From positions 224,648-288,647 of the forward strand of contig JAVJPW010000001.1 of the NCBI GenBank assembly GCA_040217575.1: a DNA stretch of 64,000 nt, given 5' to 3'. The DNA is from Pacificispira sp040217575 (lineage in GTDB: Bacteria > Pseudomonadota > Alphaproteobacteria > UBA8366 > Aestuariispiraceae). The notes beneath the pieces are model-generated. The model searched no databases, was not told the DNA's origin, and saw only the letters and a program-made list of their open reading frames with translations. The position numbers and the translations under genes were made by a program. This document shows positions 49,763 to 57,470 of the stretch, in pieces; position 1 is the first letter of the stretch; each line of letters opens with the position of its first letter.

Positions 49763-51503
49763 CTTTGCTAGCCGTAAGGTGGGACAGGTCCAAGTGGTAG
49801 GATACCCGTTCAACATCATCCGCCAAGTCCGTCGCCTCATACAGCAGGCCATGCTCTGAAACGCCGTATCCATCGGTGGTCGTCGATCCAGCATGCCCCA
49901 ACAACGCCTTCATACGGCTGTCCTCTACCCGCGCCTTCCGCAGGGCAGCGGTATAGTTATGCCGGAAGGAGTGGAAGACGGTCCCCGGCTTATGCACCTC
50001 AATCGCCCGCGTATAGCGCCCCCACCACTTAGAGAATGTCTGCGACCAGTCTCCGTCCTTACCGGGTTGGACTTCGGGGAAAAGGCGGCTATCTGCTCCC
50101 GCCGCGCGGGCTTCCTCCACGAACTTCACGAACCCCAGGGTCACGAGTTGGCTGTGAACGGGGACCTGCCGGACGGCGTTCTCGGTCTTCAGGCGTTTGC
50201 CGTCCTCGTCGCGGTCCAGGCCCTTGTTGACGTCGATATAGGTGACGCCATCCGCCACACGGATGTCGGATGCCAATAGCTGGACGATCTCCCCAAGCCG
50301 CATTCCCGTGTACAGGCCGATCAGCGGGACCCAATACTTGCTATCCCGGAAGACATATTTGCCGGGGGTGTTGCGCCGTGCCCTTGACAAGCACCCAGTG
50401 TGGACCGGGCCCTGGAAGATGGCCTCAAGCTGCTCGACAGCGTACGGCCTCCGATCCGTCTCACCATTCTTCTTCTGGGCTATCTTCAGGCCGCCGATGA
50501 TGTCGGTCTTCAGGTATCCCTGGTCCATGCACCAGCGAATGAACTGACAGGTGTACGTGAACTGTTTGTGCTGAACGCGATTGCCGAGCTTGCGTCCTGT
50601 GTTCTCCTTCGCGATCTGGCGGACAGGCACGTCGGCGTACCGCTTGATCTTCGCCATGTTCGGGGGGAGCCGCATCAGCACTTCCCGGTACTCACGGATA
50701 TCAGACTGCTCCAGGGCAGATACAACCTTCTTCGGCCCCACGAGCGTGATAAACACATCGTAGGCCCGCCGCATCTCGGTGTGCGTCTTGGGTAGCCATG
50801 CCCCACTTGTCACCTTCTCATCGCAGAACTTGTTCACGGCGGCCAAGACCGAGATGGTGTCCCCAGCGGCGTCCCCGTCCTCCTCGTCGCCCGGCAATGC
50901 CGGAAGGGCGGTCGGATCAATCCCGTCGAAAAGGGCATCTTTGACCACTGTATCGGCCTGATCCCCAGACAGCATCGCAATGAAGATACGGAAGGCCTCC
51001 TTGTCGGCCCGCAGCAGGCCCTCACAGAGCTTCTCGATCCCCTCCCCGTTGCGCGGCACGCCCCCATGCTTGTCGTCATCCAGAAGGTCTTGGGCGGCGG
51101 TTCTGGTCCTATCCGAAGGGCTTCCGTTCAGGTACTCCTGGGTCCGGTCGTCAATGGTCTGTCGAGCGCTTGCGATCTCAGCCGCCCGGTCATAGCCAGT
51201 GTCATGCCGGATGCAGTAGTTGATGTCCGCCAAACTCATCATGGTTTGACGGAAGTGCTCCCGTGTTAGGCGGTCAATCTCGTCGCGGCTCAGGTCCGGC
51301 ACCTGGGCAATCCTCCTCATAAGGCTTTCGGATAACACGCTCATTATACGACATCTCGACCGGGCTAAGAAGGGGTCTGTTGTCCTGAGCGATCCGGTGA
51401 GTTCCCAGAGCCCGACCCGCTGCCGGAGTGGTTTCGGGACGGCCATACGGAACCAAAAGACGGAGCCTCGGCGGTGGAGGTGCGGAACGGTGCGGTGGCG
51501 CAT
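49695..51503 (-). CDS. Tyrosine recombinase/integrase
   Basis: A 602-residue integrase if started at 51503 (RHRTVPHLHRRGSVFWFRMA is the typical DUF6538 N-terminus), though an upstream ATG exists. Catalytic residues: Arg in LIGLYTGMRLGEIVQLL, the HSFRHNYTAALR box and LLGHAGSTTTDGYG with the Tyr. The N-terminal 150 residues carry a long helical part. The C-terminus extends beyond the tyrosine by about 50 residues and overlaps the Rep-like gene. It faces the other integrase back to back across about 320 bp. Confidence 0.87.
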   Translation of the reverse strand: MRHRTVPHLHRRGSVFWFRMAVPKPLRQRVGLWELTGSLRTTDPFLARSRCRIMSVLSESLMRRIAQVPDLSRDEIDRLTREHFRQTMMSLADINYCIRHDTGYDRAAEIASARQTIDDRTQEYLNGSPSDRTRTAAQDLLDDDKHGGVPRNGEGIEKLCEGLLRADKEAFRIFIAMLSGDQADTVVKDALFDGIDPTALPALPGDEEDGDAAGDTISVLAAVNKFCDEKVTSGAWLPKTHTEMRRAYDVFITLVGPKKVVSALEQSDIREYREVLMRLPPNMAKIKRYADVPVRQIAKENTGRKLGNRVQHKQFTYTCQFIRWCMDQGYLKTDIIGGLKIAQKKNGETDRRPYAVEQLEAIFQGPVHTGCLSRARRNTPGKYVFRDSKYWVPLIGLYTGMRLGEIVQLLASDIRVADGVTYIDVNKGLDRDEDGKRLKTENAVRQVPVHSQLVTLGFVKFVEEARAAGADSRLFPEVQPGKDGDWSQTFSKWWGRYTRAIEVHKPGTVFHSFRHNYTAALRKARVEDSRMKALLGHAGSTTTDGYGVSEHGLLYEATDLADDVERVSYHLDLSHLTASKDGKAQTQGIPSKLRLGLRQTCP

Positions 51504-51776
51504 ACGGACGGCCCCCTTTGTAGCAGTTGTCTGTAGCACTGCCGTGGAGGGCCAGTTTATCGGGGTGTCGGGGTTTAGGTTTCTCAACCACTTACGTGGC
51601 AAACTGGCGGAGGGAGGGTCCGCCTACCAACCGAAAACATCAGTTAATGGCCGTAAGCTTGGGATTGCCGTAAGGCTCCATAAATCATGGGATTGTGTTA
51701 AGCGGTGTAAATTGACGTAAGTCGCAAGAAAGTGTTAGAATGTAGGTAGGATTGTATATAAATTTGGAATTTCAGG
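51504..51776. other. Intergenic region between two divergent integrases
   Basis: About 270 bp separates the two integrase genes. Two 7-bp repeats, GGGATTG, occur at about 51661 and 51689, each followed by a TAAG, which might be arm-type integrase binding sites. No further structure is clear. An attachment core could lie here, at the junction of the two elements. Confidence 0.4.
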
Positions 51777-51827
51777 CTGCCCAGACAGACCAACAAACTC
51801 GCGGCACGCTTTGTCGCCAGCCACAAG

Positions 51828-53090
51828 ATGCCGGGGAAGTATCCCGACGGTGGTGGCCTTTTTCTCCAAGTGACAGGGGAGGGAGCGAAGTCGTGGCTTT
51901 ATCGTTTTGTCAGCCCGACCGTCCAGAAGAGAAACAAGGCAGGGGTTCCGCAGTTTCGGGATAGTGGAAAACCTGAAATGCAGGTGAGGTGGATGGGGTT
52001 GGGAGCGCTATCCGATCTGTCTCTCGCGGAGGCCCGTCTTAAGCGTGTCGAGCTACGCAAGATGGTTTTTGAGGGCACAGACCCTATCGAAGCTCGGAAG
52101 CAAGAGCGGACTGCGCGAATTGCCGACTCGACTGCAACGCGGTCATTCGAATGGTGCGCAGCCCAATATCTTAAATCACGATCAGGCACTTGGAAAAACG
52201 TTAAGCACGCCCGCCAATGGGCCTCAACACTTGCGACATACGTATACCCCGTCCTTGGGGCGCTACCTATCGGATCCGTTGAGACCGCTCATGTCTTGGA
52301 AGTGCTTGAGCCAATATGGCCGACAAAGACTGAAACTGCGTCACGGGTGAGGGGGCGTATTGAGTCCGTTATCGACTGGGCTATCGCAAGGGGCATAAGG
52401 AGCGGGCCCAACCCGGCACGGTGGCGCGGACACCTCGACAAGATACTTCCGAAACCCAACATGGTCGCAAGGGTTCAGCACCTCCCGGCGCTTCGATATC
52501 AAGAGGCCCCAACCTTTATGCAGGCCCTACGCGGGATTGATTCAATATCCGCTCGTGCGCTTGAATTCCTCATTCTGACTTGCTGCCGTACAAGCGAGGT
52601 CACAGGCGCCGCCTGGAATGAAATAGATACCAGTGCGGCTCTTTGGGATGTGCCGGGGGTGCGCATGAAGTCTGGAAACCCGCACCGTGTGCCGCTTTCA
52701 AAGCGCGCCCTCGAAATCCTGAAGAGAATGGAAGCGGTCCGGTGCTCTGAATATATCTTCCCAGGCGGACGGGAAAACTCACCATTGAGCGACATGGCCA
52801 TGTCAAAAGTGGTGAAACAGCTTCGAAGCACCGGCCAATTCTCAAGCGACGATTTCACCGTTCATGGGTTTAGGTCCACTTTCAAGGATTGGGTATCGGA
52901 GCGGACGCGGCATTCCAACGAGGTAACGGAAATGGCGCTAGCCCACACAATCTCAAACAAGGTGGAGGCGGCTTATCGCCGTGGTGACCTATTCGAGAAG
53001 CGCCGCCGCGTCATGGCCGATTGGGCGGACTACCTGGATAGTGCTGGCATATCCGGCGAAGTCGTTTCGATCCGGGGTTTAGACAGATGA
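51828..53090 (+). CDS. P4-type tyrosine integrase of the prophage-like element
   Basis: At least 420 residues. N-terminal GKYPDGGGLFLQVTGEGAKS is the DUF4102 arm-binding domain of P4-type integrases. The catalytic part has Arg in LILTCCRTSEVTGAAW, VHGFRSTFKDW and ALAHTISNKVEAAYRR with the Tyr. Normal P4-type proteins have about 17 more residues, and these are encoded in frame just upstream (LPRQTNKLAARFVASHK) but without ATG, GTG or TTG. The true start may be a CTG at 51777, or an ATT at 51762. It overlaps the next gene in an ATGA. Confidence 0.88.
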   Translation: MPGKYPDGGGLFLQVTGEGAKSWLYRFVSPTVQKRNKAGVPQFRDSGKPEMQVRWMGLGALSDLSLAEARLKRVELRKMVFEGTDPIEARKQERTARIADSTATRSFEWCAAQYLKSRSGTWKNVKHARQWASTLATYVYPVLGALPIGSVETAHVLEVLEPIWPTKTETASRVRGRIESVIDWAIARGIRSGPNPARWRGHLDKILPKPNMVARVQHLPALRYQEAPTFMQALRGIDSISARALEFLILTCCRTSEVTGAAWNEIDTSAALWDVPGVRMKSGNPHRVPLSKRALEILKRMEAVRCSEYIFPGGRENSPLSDMAMSKVVKQLRSTGQFSSDDFTVHGFRSTFKDWVSERTRHSNEVTEMALAHTISNKVEAAYRRGDLFEKRRRVMADWADYLDSAGISGEVVSIRGLDR

Positions 53091-54052
53091 CTTCTGACTG
53101 GGAATTCCCGACAGATGAGACCGGCAGAACGCATATTCCAATCTTGCAGGCAATTAACTACGCCGGGGAAGGCGTCCTTGGGGACGACTTCAAGCCTCGT
53201 TATGTACCATGGATACCTGAGGGGCATCGCTGTCTAACCGTACTTACCAATGACCGACGCTACAGGCGAATGACGGTGGACCCAGACAGGGTAGGAATTC
53301 TACAGCCGCCAACGGTTTGGGATATTACGCGCGCTGTCGATAAGATGATAACAGAGAGCGCGACTCTGGAAAGTGTAACGGAAGGGTGGCCCGAGACGCA
53401 GCGGTCCGACGCCCAGGGGCTTTTCAACATTCGGGCCTATTCGCTGGAAGCTGAGATGCAGGCCGAAGCGATATTCAATAACGCGATATGGCTAATACGG
53501 GACGGAAAGTTGCGCACAAAGGCTTGGGTGGAACGACGCAACCACGGGGCTTGGGTAGATGTTGCGGATACATATTGGGGCAGCAAGGAATGTCGGACTA
53601 TATGGCATATTCCTATACAGGGGCGCTTCGCTCTAATCGATATGGATGAGGCTGACGCCTTCGAAGGGAAGTACGGAAAAGGCCCGCTGTTCTGGAACCG
53701 ATTTGACTTAGACGCGGCTGTAGCGGATGCGAAAAAGTCCGGCACCTTAAAGCAACCAAACCAAAGCACGGTTATAGACAGGTCCGCCAAGGTGAACAGT
53801 TGGGCGGAAGACTTGGCGGAGAGACTCGGTGACGGGCTAGAAGTGCGGGCTGATCCTCAGAACGACCAATCTCCAATGATACGCAGCCGGCAAGATATGG
53901 AATCGTACATCCGCAACGTCCTGGGTGGAACGCGACAAGAAGCACGAAAAGCTTGGGACGCCTATTTTCCCAATGGGAAAGATGGTCGATCCGAGAAGCA
54001 CCAGTGGCGCGCAAGAGGGCGTTCGCGGAAAAAGCCCGAAAGGCGGAAATAG
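53087..54052 (+). CDS. Hypothetical phage protein following the integrase
   Basis: A 321-residue soluble protein of unknown family that overlaps the integrase gene by 4 nt. It begins with TSDWEFPTDETGRTHIPI and ends in a very basic tail (SEKHQWRARGRSRKKPERRK) likely to bind nucleic acid. The middle has WVDVADTYWGSKECRTIWHI. The C-terminal 60 residues include a coiled, charged stretch. Close coupling with the integrase hints at a role in early prophage regulation or excision. No domain recognised. Confidence 0.55.
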   Translation: MTSDWEFPTDETGRTHIPILQAINYAGEGVLGDDFKPRYVPWIPEGHRCLTVLTNDRRYRRMTVDPDRVGILQPPTVWDITRAVDKMITESATLESVTEGWPETQRSDAQGLFNIRAYSLEAEMQAEAIFNNAIWLIRDGKLRTKAWVERRNHGAWVDVADTYWGSKECRTIWHIPIQGRFALIDMDEADAFEGKYGKGPLFWNRFDLDAAVADAKKSGTLKQPNQSTVIDRSAKVNSWAEDLAERLGDGLEVRADPQNDQSPMIRSRQDMESYIRNVLGGTRQEARKAWDAYFPNGKDGRSEKHQWRARGRSRKKPERRK

Positions 54053-54202
54053 TTGCCAACCTTCGCAACTATTCGGTTTCGACGGCAACTATTCCTGACA
54101 TTTCCGGCAAGCCATTGTTATTGTTAGATTCATTGTTGCCGTGTGCCATTGTTGCGGGCAACCGCATCCGCACCCCTGGACGGCAAAAATAAACGCCTTT
54201 TC

Positions 54203-54252
54203 TATATCTGGTAGCCGCAGACGTGGTGTCGCGGCATTTAACACCAGATATA
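54203..54252. promoter_or_regulatory. Inverted repeat upstream of the excisionase-like gene
   Basis: TATATCTGGT (54203-54212) and ACCAGATATA (54243-54252) are a perfect 10-bp inverted repeat spaced by 30 bp, ending next to the ribosome site of the excisionase-like gene. It may be an operator or an integrase/excisionase binding pair. Confidence 0.45.
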
Positions 54253-54263
54253 TGGAGGCAGGC

Positions 54264-54452
54264 ATGAGTTACGATATCCGCCCGCTTAACAGTATCAATC
54301 GGACTTGTGAAATCTTGGAGATTTCTAAGCCGACCGTTTACGCGATGGTACAGCGTAAGCAATTGGACATGGTGAAGGTGGGCAAGCTGTCCCGCATTAC
54401 CGGCGAAAGCCTGCAGCGCATTGTTGCTGAGGGCACACCGAAGGCCGCGTGA
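54264..54452 (+). CDS. AlpA/excisionase-like small HTH protein
   Basis: A 62-residue protein from ATG 54264 (GGAGG 6 nt upstream); an upstream start exists but lacks signals. It reads INRTCEILEISKPTVYAMVQ, then QLDMVKVGKLSRITGES. This is the wing-HTH of excisionase/AlpA-type proteins (MerR-like helix plus KVGKLSRI wing). Excisionases control integrase direction. It lies in the early prophage region, as expected. Confidence 0.75.
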   Translation: MSYDIRPLNSINRTCEILEISKPTVYAMVQRKQLDMVKVGKLSRITGESLQRIVAEGTPKAA

Positions 54453-54476
54453 GAAATGGGGCACCTGAAACGACCA

Positions 54477-54506
54477 CGCCCCGGAGCCGAAAGGCCAACC
54501 GGGGCG
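54477..54506 (+). terminator. GC-rich stem-loop after the excisionase-like gene
   Basis: CGCCCCGG with CCGGGGCG encloses GCC-GAAA-GGC, a GNRA tetraloop stem. No T-run follows directly, so it may be an attenuator or RNA-stability element rather than a full terminator. Confidence 0.45.
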
Positions 54507-54618
54507 GGGGCAACTCTTCTTACGCTGTGGAAAGCAGAAGATAGCGCCTCCCAGGTCGAAATTCCACCAATCATTCGAACTCACTTCAGGGCCGATGAGA
54601 TTTGGCCGGGAGGCGATC

Positions 54619-55143
54619 ATGAATGACGACTTCAAAACTATAACCCGAAGCGACGGTTTACCGATCCTCGTGGACGCAGCCGACTTCGCTTGGCTCAATC
54701 AGCGAAAATGGTTTCCCGGCGGCCCGGATGGAAAGTACGCAGCCCGGTCGGAAATGACAGGAGGCGTCACAAGGAGGATTTATCTCCACAGGGAGTTGAT
54801 GAGCCCGCCCCCTGGGGTGGTCGTGGACCATATCAACGCCGATCCGCTGGACAATCGGCGGTGCAACCTTCGGCTTGCTACTCGCGGACAGAACGCCGCG
54901 AACAAGTCAAACACGAGAAATCCAACAGGGTTTTTCGGTGTCTGCCACGATCCAACACAGGACCGATTCCAGGCATCTGTAACGCAGGACGGCGCGCGGT
55001 TTCGTGGACCTTGGCGCAAAGACGCAAAGACGGCGGCTGAAGACTACGACCGCCTGGCCCGTGGCATTCATGGCGAATTTGGACGCTACAACTTTCCTGG
55101 CCCAGGCGAACAAGGGATCAGGCGGGAAGGTGTTCATGGCTAG
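54619..55143 (+). CDS. HNH endonuclease with AP2 domain
   Basis: A 174-residue protein started at ATG 54619 (GGGAGG 5 nt upstream). The HNH core is PPGVVVDHINADPLDNRRCN followed by LRLATRGQNAANKS, with His, Asn and Asp ligands. The C-terminal AP2-like DNA-binding region is NPTGFFGVCHDPTQDRFQAS and DAKTAAEDYDRLARGIHGEF. This is a homing-endonuclease architecture common in phages. It overlaps the next gene start by 8 nt. Confidence 0.85.
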   Translation: MNDDFKTITRSDGLPILVDAADFAWLNQRKWFPGGPDGKYAARSEMTGGVTRRIYLHRELMSPPPGVVVDHINADPLDNRRCNLRLATRGQNAANKSNTRNPTGFFGVCHDPTQDRFQASVTQDGARFRGPWRKDAKTAAEDYDRLARGIHGEFGRYNFPGPGEQGIRREGVHG

Positions 55144-55795
55144 GGTAAACAAGAAAGGTCGCACAAGCGTGGAGCCGTTCATTCGGCTCCACCGTGGCGT
55201 CACCCGTTCCAAGGCATGGCAATCCCTTAGCTGCGTGTCGCGTTGCCTTCTGCTGGAAATCTGGCAACGGCACGACGGAAAGAACAACGGCACCATTCCG
55301 TATTCACATAGAGAAGCACGAACGGCGCTCGGTGTCGGCGCGAAAAAAATCCCCATTGCGTTTGAGCAGCTTCAGGCGACAGGCTTTCTTATCAACCGAA
55401 CTCCTGCCTCATTCGACTGGAAAGCTGGGGCGGGAAGAGGTCGCGCTGCGGAATGGGAAATCACAGCCGAGTCTTGCGACGGCGAACCACCCAAAGCACT
55501 GTATCGAAACTGGACGCCAAATCTAAAAACGGGAACCACAGTAGTTACACACCGTAACCACAGTGGTAGCCGTTCAAGGCAAAGCGACCCCAATTCCCCC
55601 CCTAACCGTAACCACAGTGGTAGCCGATTTGGCCCTTTTGAGGGTATCAACGGGAACTACAGTAGTATCACTTATAATCTACCATGTGGGGGTAGGATTA
55701 TTGGGCGCGTCTTCTTCCGAACAGAGCGCAATCAACCGCCCTTAAATCAGTCAGAATCAAAATTGGCGCAAATCGGCGCGGCAGGTGTGTCATGA
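55136..55795 (+). CDS. Winged-helix replication-like protein carrying iterons
   Basis: A 219-residue protein from ATG 55136, inside the end of the HNH gene. Residues about 15-90 resemble a helix-turn-helix used by phage replication proteins: VEPFIRLHRGVTRSKAWQSL, then REARTALGVGAKKIPIAFEQ. The C-terminal half is low complexity, RNHSGSRSR and PNRNHSGSRF, caused by the repeated DNA within the gene. The layout recalls lambda O, whose origin iterons lie in its own gene. It is followed by the Toprim gene with a 4-nt overlap. Confidence 0.6.
   Translation: MARVNKKGRTSVEPFIRLHRGVTRSKAWQSLSCVSRCLLLEIWQRHDGKNNGTIPYSHREARTALGVGAKKIPIAFEQLQATGFLINRTPASFDWKAGAGRGRAAEWEITAESCDGEPPKALYRNWTPNLKTGTTVVTHRNHSGSRSRQSDPNSPPNRNHSGSRFGPFEGINGNYSSITYNLPCGGRIIGRVFFRTERNQPPLNQSESKLAQIGAAGVS
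55534..55669 (+). repeat. Four iteron-like palindromic repeats
   Basis: AACCACAGTRGTWRC-like 15-mers begin at 55534, 55556, 55610 and 55655. The two central copies (AACCACAGTGGTAGC) are identical; the outer ones differ at two to five positions. The core ACCACAGTGGT is a palindrome. A TATAAT at 55673-55678 follows the last. They lie inside the coding sequence of the winged-helix gene. Candidate origin or operator array. Confidence 0.55.
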
Positions 55796-56652
55796 GACAG
55801 CGACGCACCAAAACCCAAATGCAGACCCTTCGAAACCAAATCTTGGAAGAGTTGCGAGACGACCATCCGCAGAGCGTTCGACATGTCTTTTACAGAATGA
55901 CGGACCCGAGATTAAAGGAGCCTGTTGAAAAGAGTGAGGCAGGGGCTCGGACAATTCAAAACCTGTTGGTGACGATGAGGCGGGATGGTTCGGTCCCTTA
56001 CCACTGGATAACTGACTCAACGCGACGCGGCTGGTTTGTCGATACCTACGGAAGCGCGGCGGATGCCGTTGAACAGGCGGCGGCATTCTATCGGCGCTCC
56101 GTCTGGGACCAAACCGACGTCTACGTAGAAGTTTGGTGTGAAAGTCGTTCCATTGCGGCGGTGATAGAGCCGGTAACGTCGCGCCTCGCTGTTCCCTTAT
56201 ACCCATGCGGGGGCTTTGCGAGCCTTAGCCTTATCTTCAACGCGGTTGAACAGATGAAAGCCACGTCACGCGGTCGCCCTATCAAGGTCATTTACGTAGG
56301 AGACCATGACCAAGCAGGAGTCCTAATCGACAGATCCGCAGAGACGGAAATGCGCCAACACCTTCCAGCCGACATGGACCTATCGTTCAATCGCGTCGCG
56401 GTCACGCCAGAGCAAATCGATTTAATGGGCCTGCCCACTAAACCGCCAAAGAAAGGTGATAAGCGCGGCGGATGGAAGGGGGGAACGGTAGAGGCTGAGG
56501 CCATCCCTGCCGGAGTTATGCGGGATATCGTTTCAGACGCCATTGAAGATTTCATAGACCCCGGCCTGCTAAGGACAGTCAAAGTCGCGGAAGCGAGTGA
56601 ACGCGAATACCTGGCTTCGATTGCCCAGGCCATGCGTGGGGAAGGTGCCTAA
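55792..56652 (+). CDS. Toprim-domain protein (topoisomerase VI A/Spo11-like)
   Basis: A 286-residue protein. N-terminal SVRHVFYRMTDPRLKEP is a Spo11/TopoVI-A-type WHD feature. The Toprim part has the glutamate in VYVEVWCESRSIAAVIEPV and the DxD in VIYVGDHDQAGVLI. Related proteins occur in phages and plasmids with undefined roles in DNA processing. Gene borders overlap neighbours (ATGA before, TAATG after), so it is translationally coupled in the early operon. Confidence 0.78.
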   Translation: MRQRRTKTQMQTLRNQILEELRDDHPQSVRHVFYRMTDPRLKEPVEKSEAGARTIQNLLVTMRRDGSVPYHWITDSTRRGWFVDTYGSAADAVEQAAAFYRRSVWDQTDVYVEVWCESRSIAAVIEPVTSRLAVPLYPCGGFASLSLIFNAVEQMKATSRGRPIKVIYVGDHDQAGVLIDRSAETEMRQHLPADMDLSFNRVAVTPEQIDLMGLPTKPPKKGDKRGGWKGGTVEAEAIPAGVMRDIVSDAIEDFIDPGLLRTVKVAEASEREYLASIAQAMRGEGA

Positions 56653-56933
56653 TGCCCCGCCCACAGACTGACTATCCGGCAGACGGAACCATCCGAAGCA
56701 GAAAGGCGAGATGGCGGGCCGAACAGGGCATTCACCTTGTACGTATAGAGGTTTCCCCGAGCCTGATCGCGGCCCTTCAGAAGTGTGGTTTGGTGGGGAA
56801 AAACCCTACCCGGAAAGAAATCGCGTCAGCACTTGAAAACAGCTTTTTGCAACACGTTGCAAATGGGACTCTTCAAATGTCGGACATCAAAGGCCCGAAA
56901 ATGAAGGATAAAGACAATGCCAAAACGAGATGA
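56652..56933 (+). CDS. Small hypothetical phage protein
   Basis: A 93-residue basic protein whose ATG shares a base with the Toprim stop. Segment VRIEVSPSLIAALQKCGLVG is followed by NPTRKEIASALENSFLQHVA, giving a plausible helical fold. The basic C-terminus (KMKDKDNAKTR) overlaps the next gene by 17 nt. Function not recognised. Confidence 0.55.
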   Translation: MPRPQTDYPADGTIRSRKARWRAEQGIHLVRIEVSPSLIAALQKCGLVGKNPTRKEIASALENSFLQHVANGTLQMSDIKGPKMKDKDNAKTR

Positions 56934-57462
56934 CAATAGCGCCGTAAATCGGCCCGAAACGCCGTCGCCGGGCAATGCTCATATCCTTCATTCAGAGCCC
57001 GCGTCCGACAACGCCCCCAACCCGGCGGCGGCTACCCTTCACGACATTCAAGACATGTCTGCGTCAGAGCTTCGCATGTTGGCAAAAAGAGGGAATGCCG
57101 ACGCGGCGCATCTTCTCGGGCACCAACTCGCCTCGATTGAATGCGGCCTGTCCGGTCATGGAGGGGTAGCCGCCGAATATCCTGGCGAGGGTCTGATGCA
57201 TCTTCGCCACGCTTTTTGGAGCGGCCACTACAACGCAGGCCTCGCTATCGCGGCGCATCAGAACTTCCTCTGGCAACGACTGGGCAACACCGAGGCCCTC
57301 GCCAATTCCTTGGCATGGGTTTTCACCACGGCACACATGACAGGATGGCCCGAGGCAGAAGAATTCCGAGATGCGATTTATCGGGAAGATGCAGAAGCGG
57401 CTTCGGAGATCGAGCAGCTTTCCCGCCGGATTATCGAAGAACACCAGAACGAATTGAATTGA
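56917..57462 (+). CDS. Hypothetical phage protein with SEL1/TPR-like middle
   Basis: A 181-residue protein. After a Pro-rich N-terminus, residues about 50-140 show a helical repeat-like region, MSASELRMLAKRGNADAAHL, then LMHLRHAFWSGHYNAGLAIA. This resembles Sel1/TPR helices. No membrane segment. It overlaps the previous gene by 17 nt and ends 8 nt before the next. Family unknown. Confidence 0.55.
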   Translation: MPKRDDNSAVNRPETPSPGNAHILHSEPASDNAPNPAAATLHDIQDMSASELRMLAKRGNADAAHLLGHQLASIECGLSGHGGVAAEYPGEGLMHLRHAFWSGHYNAGLAIAAHQNFLWQRLGNTEALANSLAWVFTTAHMTGWPEAEEFRDAIYREDAEAASEIEQLSRRIIEEHQNELN

Positions 57463-57470
57463 GGCAAGAC

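Noticed and set aside
55534..55669. Repeats as a CRISPR array
   Set aside because: The units are 15-nt palindromic motifs with unequal spacing (22, 54 and 45 bp), located inside a coding frame and without cas genes.
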